From Phyllobacteriaceae bacterium (GTDB lineage Bacteria; Pseudomonadota; Alphaproteobacteria; Rhizobiales; Ancalomicrobiaceae), in the NCBI GenBank assembly GCA_012517025.1, contig JAAYVT010000300.1, forward strand, positions 1 to 16,176: DNA of 16,176 bases, read 5' to 3'. Under the pieces are notes generated by a model that saw only the letters and a program-made list of their open reading frames with translations, made no database searches and was not told the origin of the DNA. A program made the translations under genes and the position numbers. This document shows positions 7,682 to 13,968 of the stretch, in pieces (position 1 is the stretch's first letter; every line of letters starts with the position of its first letter).

Positions 7682-8553
7682 GTGGCCCGTCGCGACGGGG
7701 TCGCTCCCGTCGGCGCTGGGGCGTCGCCAAGTGGTAAGGCAGCGGATTTTGATTCCGCCATCCGTAGGTTCGAATCCTGCCGCCCCAACCAGCCTTCTTC
7801 GTGCCGTCGGAGAGCCCGCCGGGCGCCGTGGATCGCGGCGATGCCGAAGCTGAGGTCGCGCCAACCGACGGCGTCGAAGCCGGCCGCCCGCACGATCTCG
7901 GCGAAGCGCGACTGATCCGGGAAGCGGCCGATCGATTCGATCAGATAGCGATAGGCCTCGATCTTGCCGGAGACCAGCGCGCCGAGCAGAGGAATGGCGG
8001 TGCGCGACCACAGCCCGTAACCCGGCGCCAGCCACCGCCGCGGCGTCGAGAATTCGAGGCAGAGAAAGCGACCGTCGGGCCGCAGCACCCGCCGGATCTC
8101 GGTCAGCGCCGTGTCCATCGCCGTCACGTTGCGGATGCCGAAGGCGACGGTGACGAGGTCGAAGCTCGCGTCGGCGAAGGGCAGCGCCTCCGCCTCCGCC
8201 TCCACCCATTCGATCGCCGCTCCACCCGGTCGCGTCCGCCCGACCGCCATCATCTCCGCCGACGGGTCGGCGACGGTGACGCGGGCGCCGGCCCGCGCCA
8301 GCGCCAGGGCGACGTCGCCGGTGCCGCCGGCGAGGTCGAGCGCCCGTTCCCCCGGCCGCGCCGCGGCGAGCCCCACCAGCCGGCGTTTCCACAGACGGTG
8401 GATGCCGAGGCTCATCAGGTCGTTCATCAGGTCGTAGCGCGGCGCCACCGCCCGGAACGTGGCGCGCACCCGCGCCCGCCGCTCCTCCGGGGAGACCGCG
8501 TGCCGCCCGAAGGTTCGCCCGAGCGGATCGCGCGGCGCGTTCCCCGCGCTCAC
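7675..8553 (-). CDS. ubiE: Ubiquinone/menaquinone C-methyltransferase UbiE, with a 3' end reading antisense through tRNA-Gln
   Basis: This SAM-dependent C-methyltransferase of quinone synthesis has 292 aa as read. Both UbiE signatures are present: YDLMNDLMSLGIHRLW (40-55) and RVLRPDGRFLCLEFS (155-169). SAM motif I is DLAGGTGD (73-80), and AFGIRN lies at 137-142. The GTG start at 8553 overlaps the sco1 stop by four bases (GTGA), which implies translational coupling. Family members normally end soon after the sequence equivalent to GIAAIH (237-242). Here the frame stays open: from residue 255 it is the reverse complement of tRNA-Gln, and the stop lies 40 bases beyond the tRNA 5' end. About 50 extra residues result, of no expected function. 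Either the native stop was lost or the tail is tolerated. Confidence 0.92.
   Translation of the reverse strand: MSAGNAPRDPLGRTFGRHAVSPEERRARVRATFRAVAPRYDLMNDLMSLGIHRLWKRRLVGLAAARPGERALDLAGGTGDVALALARAGARVTVADPSAEMMAVGRTRPGGAAIEWVEAEAEALPFADASFDLVTVAFGIRNVTAMDTALTEIRRVLRPDGRFLCLEFSTPRRWLAPGYGLWSRTAIPLLGALVSGKIEAYRYLIESIGRFPDQSRFAEIVRAAGFDAVGWRDLSFGIAAIHGARRALRRHEEGWLGRQDSNLRMAESKSAALPLGDAPAPTGATPSRRATP
7717..7791 (+). tRNA. tRNA-Gln, anticodon TTG
   Basis: The plus strand holds a complete 75-nt tRNA with encoded CCA. The acceptor stem is TGGGGCG/CGCCCCA. The D-arm is GCC/GGC. The anticodon stem GCGGA/TCCGC holds the loop TTTTGAT, giving anticodon TTG for glutamine codon CAA. The T-arm is GTAGG-TTCGAAT-CCTGC with one G-T pair. 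It lies entirely within the ubiE reading frame on the opposite strand. No strong hairpin terminator follows; only CTTCTTC is seen just after the CCA. Confidence 0.97.
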
Positions 8554-9107
8554 GACCGTGCCTCCATCGCCGAGCGGATCTTCTCGGCGAGGCGGGCGCC
8601 GCCGAGATTGTGCGGGAAGCGCCCGGCCGAAGCGCCGTCGGGATCGGCGAGCATCAGCACCGCCGTGTGGTCCATCAGATAGGGTCGGCCCTCGCCGACC
8701 TCGACCTTGGCGTATTTCACCCGCCAAGCCTTGGCCATCGCCGCCAACTGGTCCGAGCTCGGCGTCAGGCCGACGAGGCGGGGGTGGAAGAAGGCGACGT
8801 AGTCCTTCATCACCTCCGGCGTGTCGCGCTCCGGATCGACGGTGACGAACACCGGCGAGATCTTCTCGGCGAGCGGCCCGAGCGCGTCGAGCGCCTCGGC
8901 CATCGTCTGCAGCCCGAGCGGACAGACGTCCGGGCAATGTGTGTAGCCGAAATAGACCAGCCGCCACCCTGGAAAATCGGTCTCGCCGGCCGGCCGGCCA
9001 TCGGAGCGCAGGCCGAGGAGAGGCAGCCCGGCGGCACGCGCCGGCCGGACGGCGAGGGCGAAGGGGATCATGGCGGAGAAGGCGAGAATCTCGCGGCGGG
9101 ACGGCAT
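8550..9107 (-). CDS. SCO1/SenC copper chaperone for cytochrome oxidase
   Basis: This 185-aa exported protein should deliver copper to, or reduce, the CuA site of cytochrome c oxidase; in some bacteria SCO proteins also serve nitrous-oxide reductase. The thioredoxin-like fold carries the copper ligands CPDVC (58-62) and the distal histidine in DHTAV (H147), with FGYTHCPDVCP and VTVDPERDTP as family landmarks. The N-terminus MPSRREILAF, a hydrophobic stretch (to about residue 20) and ARA-A near 23-26 look like a signal peptide, possibly Tat-type because of SRREIL. AGGAG (complement of 9114-9118) lies 6 bases before the ATG. The gene is first in an operon with ubiE (4-base overlap) and diverges from two Crp/Fnr regulators. 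Confidence 0.93.
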   Translation of the reverse strand: MPSRREILAFSAMIPFALAVRPARAAGLPLLGLRSDGRPAGETDFPGWRLVYFGYTHCPDVCPLGLQTMAEALDALGPLAEKISPVFVTVDPERDTPEVMKDYVAFFHPRLVGLTPSSDQLAAMAKAWRVKYAKVEVGEGRPYLMDHTAVLMLADPDGASAGRFPHNLGGARLAEKIRSAMEARS

Positions 9108-9171
9108 CGGCGTCTCCTCCCGGTGAGCGATCGCGGGGCGGTCCGGCGACGGCGGACCGGTTCGGGAGGCG

Positions 9172-9213
9172 ACCCTAGACGGCTCCGCGTCGCGACGCCT
9201 TGACGGATGTCGG
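9172..9213 (-). promoter_or_regulatory. Candidate FNR-type site and promoter for sco1-ubiE
   Basis: TTGACGGATGTCGG (9200-9213) matches the FNR/DNR palindrome TTGAC-N4-GTCAA at 8 of 10 defined bases; on the minus strand the intact half-site GTCAA faces sco1. A TAGGGT hexamer (complement of 9172-9177) stands where the -10 element would be if the site were centred at -41.5, the classical class II activator position. The -10 is poor by itself (3 of 6), so the assignment rests on geometry and on the neighbouring FNR-type regulators. Confidence 0.3.
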
Positions 9214-9335
9214 CGCATCCCCTCGTCTCCCGCCGCCCCGCCATGCGATCGTGGCCGATCGCCCACTGGGCGTGGCACGTCGGGCGTCCACGCGCTAAGT
9301 AGGATACCGAAGGCGAGCGGGACGCGCCCCCGCCC

Positions 9336-10094
9336 GTGGCGATTCGATCCGACGGAGCCGGGCCGTTGACCTCTCTTTCTCCTCACGCCGTGTTTCTCGA
9401 CGCCGCCGACCTGGCCCGCGTCCGCGAAGTGCCGTTGTTCCGTCACATGGACGCGGACGTCGTCGCCGCGGTGCTGTCGGGGGCGGTGCCGCGCCGGTGG
9501 GATCGCGGCACCACCGTGCTCGTCCAGGGCGACGAGGCGGAGGCCTTCTATGTGATCCTCGAGGGCTGGGTGAAGCTCTACCGGCTGTTGCCGGACGGCT
9601 CGGAGGCGGTGGTCGCGGTCATGACCATCGGCGAGAGCTTCGCCGAGGCGGTGATGTTCATGGGCGGCCGCTATCCGGTCGCCGCCGACACCGTCACCGA
9701 GGCGCGCCTGTTGCGCATCGAGGCGACCACTCTGCGCGCCGCGATGAAGGCCGACGGGCGCGTCGCGATCGCGCTGCTCGCCTCGATCGCCCATCACACC
9801 GCCACCTTGAGCGAACAGCTCCACCTCATCAAGGCGCTCGCCGCCCCCCAGCGCGTCGCCGACTTCCTGGTGGTCGACGCCCGCCGCACCCACGGCCCCG
9901 ACGTCCGTGGCCGCGTCGCGCTGCGCCTGCCCTACGACAAGGCGCTGATCGCCCGTCGCCTCGCCATGACGCCGGAGAGCTTCTCGCGCGCCCTCGCCAC
10001 GCTGCGCGCCCACGGCGTCACGGTCGCCCGCGACACCGTCGAGATCGCCTCGCTGTCGCGCCTCGAGCACTACGCGCGCGAGAGCGGTCGATGA
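9336..10094 (+). CDS. DNR-like Crp/Fnr-family regulator, first of a tandem pair
   Basis: This dimeric transcription factor has 252 aa as written. The cyclic-nucleotide-type sensor domain covers about 30-150. The stretch SFAEAVMFMGGRYPVA (101-116) closely resembles the NO-responsive denitrification regulator DNR and lacks the Arg-Ser that binds cAMP in CRP. A dimer helix follows (about 150-170). The helix-turn-helix ends in ESFSR (214-218), the ExxSR pattern of FNR-type readers of TTGA-N6-TCAA sites. There is no cysteine, so no FNR-type iron-sulfur cluster. The GTG at 9336 is the longest start. TTG at 9366, with GGAG about 9 bases before it, is an alternative giving 242 aa. It diverges from sco1-ubiE. 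The ligand (NO, haem or other) is inference. Confidence 0.88.
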   Translation: MAIRSDGAGPLTSLSPHAVFLDAADLARVREVPLFRHMDADVVAAVLSGAVPRRWDRGTTVLVQGDEAEAFYVILEGWVKLYRLLPDGSEAVVAVMTIGESFAEAVMFMGGRYPVAADTVTEARLLRIEATTLRAAMKADGRVAIALLASIAHHTATLSEQLHLIKALAAPQRVADFLVVDARRTHGPDVRGRVALRLPYDKALIARRLAMTPESFSRALATLRAHGVTVARDTVEIASLSRLEHYARESGR

Positions 10095-10243
10095 CCGAGG
10101 AAGACCGAGCATACGAAGAATACGAAGAATACGAAGAATACGAAGAAGAAGAGGGGGAAGTCCGATGGACGGCGCGGATTTTCAAGTGGTTCGGCGAAAT
10201 ATGTTGTTTCGCGGCATCGACGAGGCCCTGGCGCTCGAGTTGA
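10091..10243 (+). CDS. Possible 50-aa micro-ORF with an acidic YEE-repeat N-terminus
   Basis: The ATG at 10091 overlaps the stop of the first regulator (ATGA), an arrangement typical of coupled translation. The frame encodes MTEEDRA, then (YEE) repeats up to residue 22, then VRWTARIFKWFGEICCF and a short tail, stopping at 10243. It overlaps the first 79 bases of the second regulator in another frame. The 3' half is therefore read from sequence constrained by that gene, and the ORF may be no more than a spacer or a leader that couples translation of the two regulators. I recognise no family. Confidence 0.25.
   Translation: MTEEDRAYEEYEEYEEYEEEEGEVRWTARIFKWFGEICCFAASTRPWRSS
10112..10147 (+). 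repeat. Four perfect tandem copies of the 9-bp unit TACGAAGAA
   Basis: Copies start at 10112, 10121, 10130 and 10139 without a mismatch and grade into a purine run (GAAGAGGGGGAAG) that contains the ribosome-binding region of the second regulator. It fills much of the 70-bp gap between the two Crp/Fnr genes. The unit is a multiple of three, so gain or loss of copies keeps the micro-ORF in frame but changes the distance between the two regulators. The repeat is AT-richer than the surroundings and is a plausible slippage site. Confidence 0.9.
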
Positions 10244-10845
10244 TCGGCGATCGCGCCCCGCGCGCCTTCGCCAAGGGGCAGGTGCTGTTCCTCCAGGGCG
10301 ACCGGGTCGACGGTCTGCATCTGGTGATTTCCGGCTGGGTGAAGCTGTTCCGGGCGTCGGAGGAGGGGGTCGACACCGTGGTGGCGATCCACGGCGCCGG
10401 TCAGAGTTTCGGCGAGGCCGACACCCTGCTCGGCATGCCGGCGCACGCCGGCGCCGAAGCGGCCTGCGACGCCCGCGTGCTCGTCCTCGACGCCGAGCGG
10501 TTGCGCGCCCGCCTCACCGCCGATCCGGACGTCGCCTTCCACATGCTGGCCTCGGCCTCGGCGCATCTGCGTCTGATGGTCGAGGAGTTGGAGCGGCTGA
10601 AGAGCCTGCCGGCGGTGCGCCGCATCGCCGGCTTCCTCGCCGACCTGTGCGGCGATCGCCGCGGCCGGGTCGAGATGGAGTTTCCCTACGAGAAGACGTT
10701 GATCGCCGGCCGCCTCGGCATGACGCCGGAGAGCTTCTCCCGCGGTCTCGCCAAGTTGCGCGCCCACGGCGTCGGCGTCGATCGCGAGAAGGTTTCGATC
10801 GCCCGGGTCGAGGCCCTGCGCACGCTGGCCCGGGGCGAGGCCTGA
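10165..10845 (+). CDS. Crp/Fnr-family regulator, second of a tandem pair
   Basis: This 226-aa transcription factor is built like its upstream neighbour. The sensor beta-roll (about 15-115) contains GWVKLFRASEEGVDTV and SFGEADTLLGMPAHAG (81-96), where the cAMP-binding Arg-Ser pair of CRP is missing. The dimer helix is about 120-148. The helix-turn-helix contains MTPESFSRGL (186-195), with the same ExxSR recognition pattern as the first regulator, so both may read the same FNR-type sites. Cysteines occur only at 101 and 162, so no FNR cluster. GGGGGAAG (10153-10160) lies 4 bases before the ATG, a strong ribosome-binding site. The pair looks like a duplication with divergent sensor pockets; similarity to DNR suggests gas or redox sensing, which is inference. 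Confidence 0.88.
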   Translation: MDGADFQVVRRNMLFRGIDEALALELIGDRAPRAFAKGQVLFLQGDRVDGLHLVISGWVKLFRASEEGVDTVVAIHGAGQSFGEADTLLGMPAHAGAEAACDARVLVLDAERLRARLTADPDVAFHMLASASAHLRLMVEELERLKSLPAVRRIAGFLADLCGDRRGRVEMEFPYEKTLIAGRLGMTPESFSRGLAKLRAHGVGVDREKVSIARVEALRTLARGEA

Positions 10846-10864
10846 CGGCCGCGCCCCCGAGGGC

Positions 10865-11386
10865 TCAGGCGGTGGTGTCGAGCACCAACGCCGCCGAACT
10901 CGTCGAACTGGTCGAGCCGCTCGACGAGTAGGTCGACGAACTCGACTGCGACTTCAGCGCCGCGAGGAAGTCGTCGAGCACGGTCGAGCTCGACGACGAC
11001 GAACTGCTCGACGAGGTCGAACCGCTCGACGCGGCGTCGCCTTCCGGCGGAGGCGGAGGCGCACCGGCGCCACCCTGCGGCGCGGCGTTCTCGAACACTT
11101 TCGACAGCTCGCTCGCCTGATCGGAGGTGAGGGTGCCGGACTTGACCTGATCGTCGATCAGGCTCTGGATCTTGCTCTTCATCTCGTCGGGCGACAGCGG
11201 CGAAGACGAACCGGACGACGCATCCGACTGCATCGCCTGATCGATGGTGTCGAGCGCATCCGACAACGCGCTCTCGTCGCTCGAGGAGACCGCACCGCTC
11301 GAGACTTCGCTCTCGAGCTCCTTCTGCAACCGCTCCTGCATCGAGATCTGCTGCGGCTGGGACGTGAGGGAAGAAATCGTAGACAT
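10865..11386 (-). CDS. Ser-rich protein with two internal helical repeats
   Basis: This 173-aa acidic protein has no N-terminal signal peptide. Residues 19-47 and 71-100 are related repeats (RLQKELESEVSSGAVSS and KIQSLIDDQVKSGTLTS, each followed by an acidic or polar turn and a Leu-containing helix). The pattern recalls EF-hand-like small proteins of rhizobia, although canonical Ca-binding loops are not obvious. The C-terminal third is low-complexity: a PPPPP run (110-114), ten serines in a row (125-134) and a Ser/Thr-rich tail ending ALVLDTTA. The ATG at 11386 is chosen because the longer frame (to 11575) would cover the divergent regulator's promoter. It is transcribed away from a two-component system across a shared 187-bp spacer, so it may be that system's target. 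Function is unknown; secretion is possible but not shown. Confidence 0.7.
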   Translation of the reverse strand: MSTISSLTSQPQQISMQERLQKELESEVSSGAVSSSDESALSDALDTIDQAMQSDASSGSSSPLSPDEMKSKIQSLIDDQVKSGTLTSDQASELSKVFENAAPQGGAGAPPPPPEGDAASSGSTSSSSSSSSSSTVLDDFLAALKSQSSSSTYSSSGSTSSTSSAALVLDTTA

Positions 11387-11407
11387 TCTTGTCCGCTTTC
11401 TTTCTAC

Positions 11408-11427
11408 ATGCGAATACGTCGTCGCAT
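11408..11427. promoter_or_regulatory. Inverted repeat in the leader of the Ser-rich gene
   Basis: ATGCGA (11408-11413) and TCGCAT (11422-11427) are 8 bases apart, 22 bases upstream of the Ser-rich gene's start codon. It may be an operator, or a leader hairpin on the minus-strand transcript. Six-base arms are only modest evidence. Confidence 0.25.
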
Positions 11428-11495
11428 TCGTCGACGTCAGTTGAAGGCGGGCGAATTGATGAAATGTTAAACCAGGAATGCAACGTATGTCTTGA

Positions 11496-11530
11496 TGTTT
11501 CCTGCTTCGAGGTGGAAACATACGGAAACA
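11496..11530 (+). promoter_or_regulatory. Cluster of three GGAAACA boxes, candidate response-regulator operator
   Basis: TGTTTCC at 11496-11502 is the inverse of GGAAACA at 11514-11520 and again at 11524-11530. The two direct copies start exactly 10 bases apart, one helical turn, as expected for head-to-tail OmpR-family dimers. The cluster is 44 bases before the start codon of the response regulator, inside the AT-rich divergent spacer. It could control both the two-component operon and the Ser-rich gene. No clear -10 element stands out nearby. Confidence 0.45.
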
Positions 11531-11573
11531 AAAAAACAGGTGCGAAAAGCCGCCGCTGTGGCAAGAGACGGAC

Positions 11574-12293
11574 ATGTACGTGACGCCTCACATCCTCGTC
11601 GTCGAAGACGATCGCGAGATCAGCGCGCTGGTGGCGCGCTATCTCAGGACCAACGACTGCCGTGTCGCCGTGGCGGCGGACGGACGCGAAATGGATCGGC
11701 AACTCGCCGACGGCCATTTCGATCTGATCGTCCTCGACCTGATGCTGCCCGGCGAAGACGGTCTGTCGATCTGCCGACGCATCCGCAAGACCAGCCGCCT
11801 GCCGATCGTGATGTTGACGGCGAAGAGCGACGAGCTCGATCGCATCGTCGGCCTCGAGCTCGGCGCCGACGATTATCTCGCCAAGCCCTTCAATCCGCGC
11901 GAACTGCTCGCCCGCATCCGCGCCGTGCTGCGCCGCTGCGAGACCGACGACGAGCGCGACGCCGCCGAGGTGGCGAAGGTGCATCGCTTCGCCGGCCATC
12001 GCCTCGACGTGCTGGCGCGGCGGCTGGAGAATCCGGAGGGCGCGGAGGTGGCGCTGACCGGCGCCGAGTTCGACCTGCTCCTGGTGCTGGTCGAGCGGCC
12101 GGGGCGGGTGTTGTCGCGCGATCGTCTGCTCGATCTCACGCAAGGCCGGGCCGCCGGCCCGTTCGAGCGCTCGATCGACATTCTCGTCAGCCGGATCCGG
12201 CGGAAGCTGGAGCTCGATCCGCACCACCCGGAAGTGATCAAGACGGTGCGGTCGGGCGGCTACATGTTCGCCGCCGAAGTCGAGAGCTCATGA
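11574..12293 (+). CDS. OmpR-family response regulator
   Basis: This 239-aa DNA-binding response regulator is the partner of the histidine kinase immediately downstream. The receiver domain (5-122) has the acidic pair ED-D (11-13), phosphoacceptor D55 in VLDLMLPGEDG, switch T82 and K104 in AKPF. The winged-helix output domain (about 135-236) shows LTGAEFDLLLVL, GRVLSRDRLLDL and SIDILVSRIRRKLE, then VRSGGYMF, all typical of the OmpR/RstA type. The ATG at 11574 is preceded by a moderate GAGACGG. A GTG two codons downstream is possible. The stop overlaps the kinase start by four bases (ATGA), so the two are co-translated. The stimulus is unknown. Confidence 0.95.
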   Translation: MYVTPHILVVEDDREISALVARYLRTNDCRVAVAADGREMDRQLADGHFDLIVLDLMLPGEDGLSICRRIRKTSRLPIVMLTAKSDELDRIVGLELGADDYLAKPFNPRELLARIRAVLRRCETDDERDAAEVAKVHRFAGHRLDVLARRLENPEGAEVALTGAEFDLLLVLVERPGRVLSRDRLLDLTQGRAAGPFERSIDILVSRIRRKLELDPHHPEVIKTVRSGGYMFAAEVESS

Positions 12294-13615
12294 CGCGCCT
12301 CTTCCGATCGTTCGCGCCGCGCCGCATCGCCGCCCAGTTGGTCCTGGTGGTGATCGCCTCGGCGCTGCTGATCCAGATCATCGCCGCCGCGTCCTTCTTC
12401 CTGCTCCGTCCGCTCGAGCACGAAAATCTCGTCCACATCGACGCCCTCATCCGCTTCGTCGCCGATCTGCCGGCCGGAACGGTGCGCCACGAGCGCCTCG
12501 CCGAGCTGCGTCACGCCTTCCCCGAACTCGGTCTCGACCTCGCCGCCGCCGAGCCCGCCGACGCCAAGCCGCTGGCCGGGGTCGGTCGTGAGTTGCGTCC
12601 CTTCGGCCCCCTGCTCGACGACGTCGAGCCCTGGGTGACGGCGATCCGGATGATCGAGGGGAAGGGGGCGACGCCGAAGCTCGCGGTCGGCCTGCCCGGT
12701 GGCGAATGGCTGCTGGTGACGTTGACGATGCCGGATTTCCGCCCGCCGCCGCCCTTCGCGGTGCCGCTGTTCGCGGTCATCGCCTTCGCGTTGATCTCCT
12801 CCGGTCTGCTCGCGGTCTGGGCGGCGCGCGGCTTGGTGCGGCCGCTGCGCGCGCTCGCCGCCGCCGCCCGCGACTTCGACATCGAGCGCGATCCGAGCCC
12901 GCTCGCCGACGACGGGCCGGAGGAGGTGCAGGTCGCCTCGCGCGCCTTCGACGGCATGCGCCGGCGCATCCGCGACCTCGTCGAGGACCGCACCCGCATG
13001 CTCGCGGCGATGGGACACGATCTGCGCACGCCGATCACCCGTCTGCGGCTGCGCAGCGAATTCGTCGGCGACGAGACGTTGAAGGCGGAGTTCCTGCGCG
13101 ATCTCGGCATGATGAGCGACATGGTCGAGGGCGCGCTGACCTATCTGCGCGAGGGCCGGCACGCCGAGAAGCCGGCGCTGGTCGATTTGTCCGCCCTGAT
13201 CGGCACGGTCTGCGACGGCGCCGCCGACCTCGGCCGCGACGTCGCCTACGAGGGCCCCGGCCATCTCGCCCGCCGCGTCCGGCCGCAGGCGCTGACCCGG
13301 GCGCTCACCAATCTGGTCGACAACGCCCTGAAATACGCCGAGCGCGCCCGTGTCCGGCTGACGCCGGTCGAAACGGGGTACGTGATCGAGATCGAGGACG
13401 ATGGACCGGGCATCCCGGAGGCCGATCGGCAGGCGATGCTGCGCCCCTTCGTGCGCGGCGACGCCGCCCGCAACCTCAACCAGTCGCAGGGCTTCGGTCT
13501 CGGTCTGGCGATCGCCCGCGCCTCGGTGGAGGGGCACGGCGGCACGCTGACGCTGGCGCGGTCGGCGCTGGGCGGATTGTCGGTGCGGATCGAGTTGCCC
13601 GACGACGTGCGCTGA
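12290..13615 (+). CDS. EnvZ/RstB-type sensor histidine kinase
   Basis: This 441-aa inner-membrane kinase phosphorylates the preceding regulator. The first membrane helix is about 15-39, a periplasmic sensor segment of about 115 residues follows (41-155), and the second helix is about 156-178. A HAMP linker (about 179-232) leads to the phosphoacceptor H-box MGHDLRTPITRLRLR (241-255, H243). The catalytic ATPase domain has the N box NLVDNALKYA (341-350), DDGPGIP (370-376) and GFGLGLAI (401-408). All key residues are present, so it should be active. The ATG overlaps the regulator stop. The periplasmic segment has no domain I recognise, so the signal is unknown. It ends tail to tail with the next gene, 29 bases away. 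Confidence 0.94.
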   Translation: MTRLFRSFAPRRIAAQLVLVVIASALLIQIIAAASFFLLRPLEHENLVHIDALIRFVADLPAGTVRHERLAELRHAFPELGLDLAAAEPADAKPLAGVGRELRPFGPLLDDVEPWVTAIRMIEGKGATPKLAVGLPGGEWLLVTLTMPDFRPPPPFAVPLFAVIAFALISSGLLAVWAARGLVRPLRALAAAARDFDIERDPSPLADDGPEEVQVASRAFDGMRRRIRDLVEDRTRMLAAMGHDLRTPITRLRLRSEFVGDETLKAEFLRDLGMMSDMVEGALTYLREGRHAEKPALVDLSALIGTVCDGAADLGRDVAYEGPGHLARRVRPQALTRALTNLVDNALKYAERARVRLTPVETGYVIEIEDDGPGIPEADRQAMLRPFVRGDAARNLNQSQGFGLGLAIARASVEGHGGTLTLARSALGGLSVRIELPDDVR

Positions 13616-13644
13616 CGCGTCGGGCGGGAGGCGCCGATCGGCGA

Positions 13645-13968
13645 TCAGGCACGGGTCGGGCGCGAGCCCTCGGCGCGCGCGCCGCGCGCCACGCCGTCGT
13701 CGGGGACCACCACCGGGGCCTCGGCGAGGCGCATGGCGCCGATCACCAGCGCGACGAAATAGCCGACCTGCAGAGCGACCACGCCGACCGTGGTCATCAA
13801 CACGCAGCGGCCGACCGAGACGACGCCGCCGACGCCGAGACCGGTGCCGATCACCATCGCCGCCAGGCACAGCCAGACGAGCAGGCGAACGTTGAAGCGC
13901 AGCCCGGCGACCACCCCGGTGAGCAACGAGAGACAGACCAGCAGCGACACGAATTCATCTCCCTGCAT
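13645..13968 (-). CDS. Small three-helix membrane protein of unknown function
   Basis: This 107-aa predicted inner-membrane protein has hydrophobic segments at about 6-23, 27-51 and 56-79 and a polar, charged C-terminal tail (about 81-107, ending EGSRPTRA). The ATG at 13968 is chosen because GGAGG (complement of 13974-13978) lies 5 bases upstream; a GTG four codons earlier would overlap that site. I do not recognise the family. It lies alone, convergent with the sensor kinase, with a 12-bp palindrome 23 bases upstream of its start. Confidence 0.65.
   Translation of the reverse strand: MQGDEFVSLLVCLSLLTGVVAGLRFNVRLLVWLCLAAMVIGTGLGVGGVVSVGRCVLMTTVGVVALQVGYFVALVIGAMRLAEAPVVVPDDGVARGARAEGSRPTRA

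Noticed and set aside
7467..7791. tRNA genes as an integration site for a mobile element
   Set aside because: No integrase gene, no direct repeat of a tRNA 3' end and no foreign-looking cargo were seen nearby.
7215..7853. Plus-strand frame whose product contains a WQDLNLRPPRPERG-type peptide
   Set aside because: This is the familiar false translation of a tRNA gene read antisense (here tRNA-Pro), not a protein.
6839..8392. A 517-codon minus-strand frame that would join thioredoxin 2 to sequence upstream
   Set aside because: It passes antisense or out of frame through both tRNAs and ubiE; the real trxC start at 7282 has a good ribosome-binding site.
10112..10147. Start of a CRISPR-like array
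   Set aside because: The 9-bp units are directly adjacent with no spacers; it is a simple tandem repeat.
11450..11475. CtrA-type TTAA pair in the spacer of the two-component system
   Set aside because: Only one TTAA is present (TGTTAAACC); the second at 7-bp spacing is missing.
12260..13870. A 536-codon minus-strand frame opposite the sensor kinase
   Set aside because: Shadow of a high-GC gene: the kinase on the plus strand has every expected motif, while the antisense product has none.
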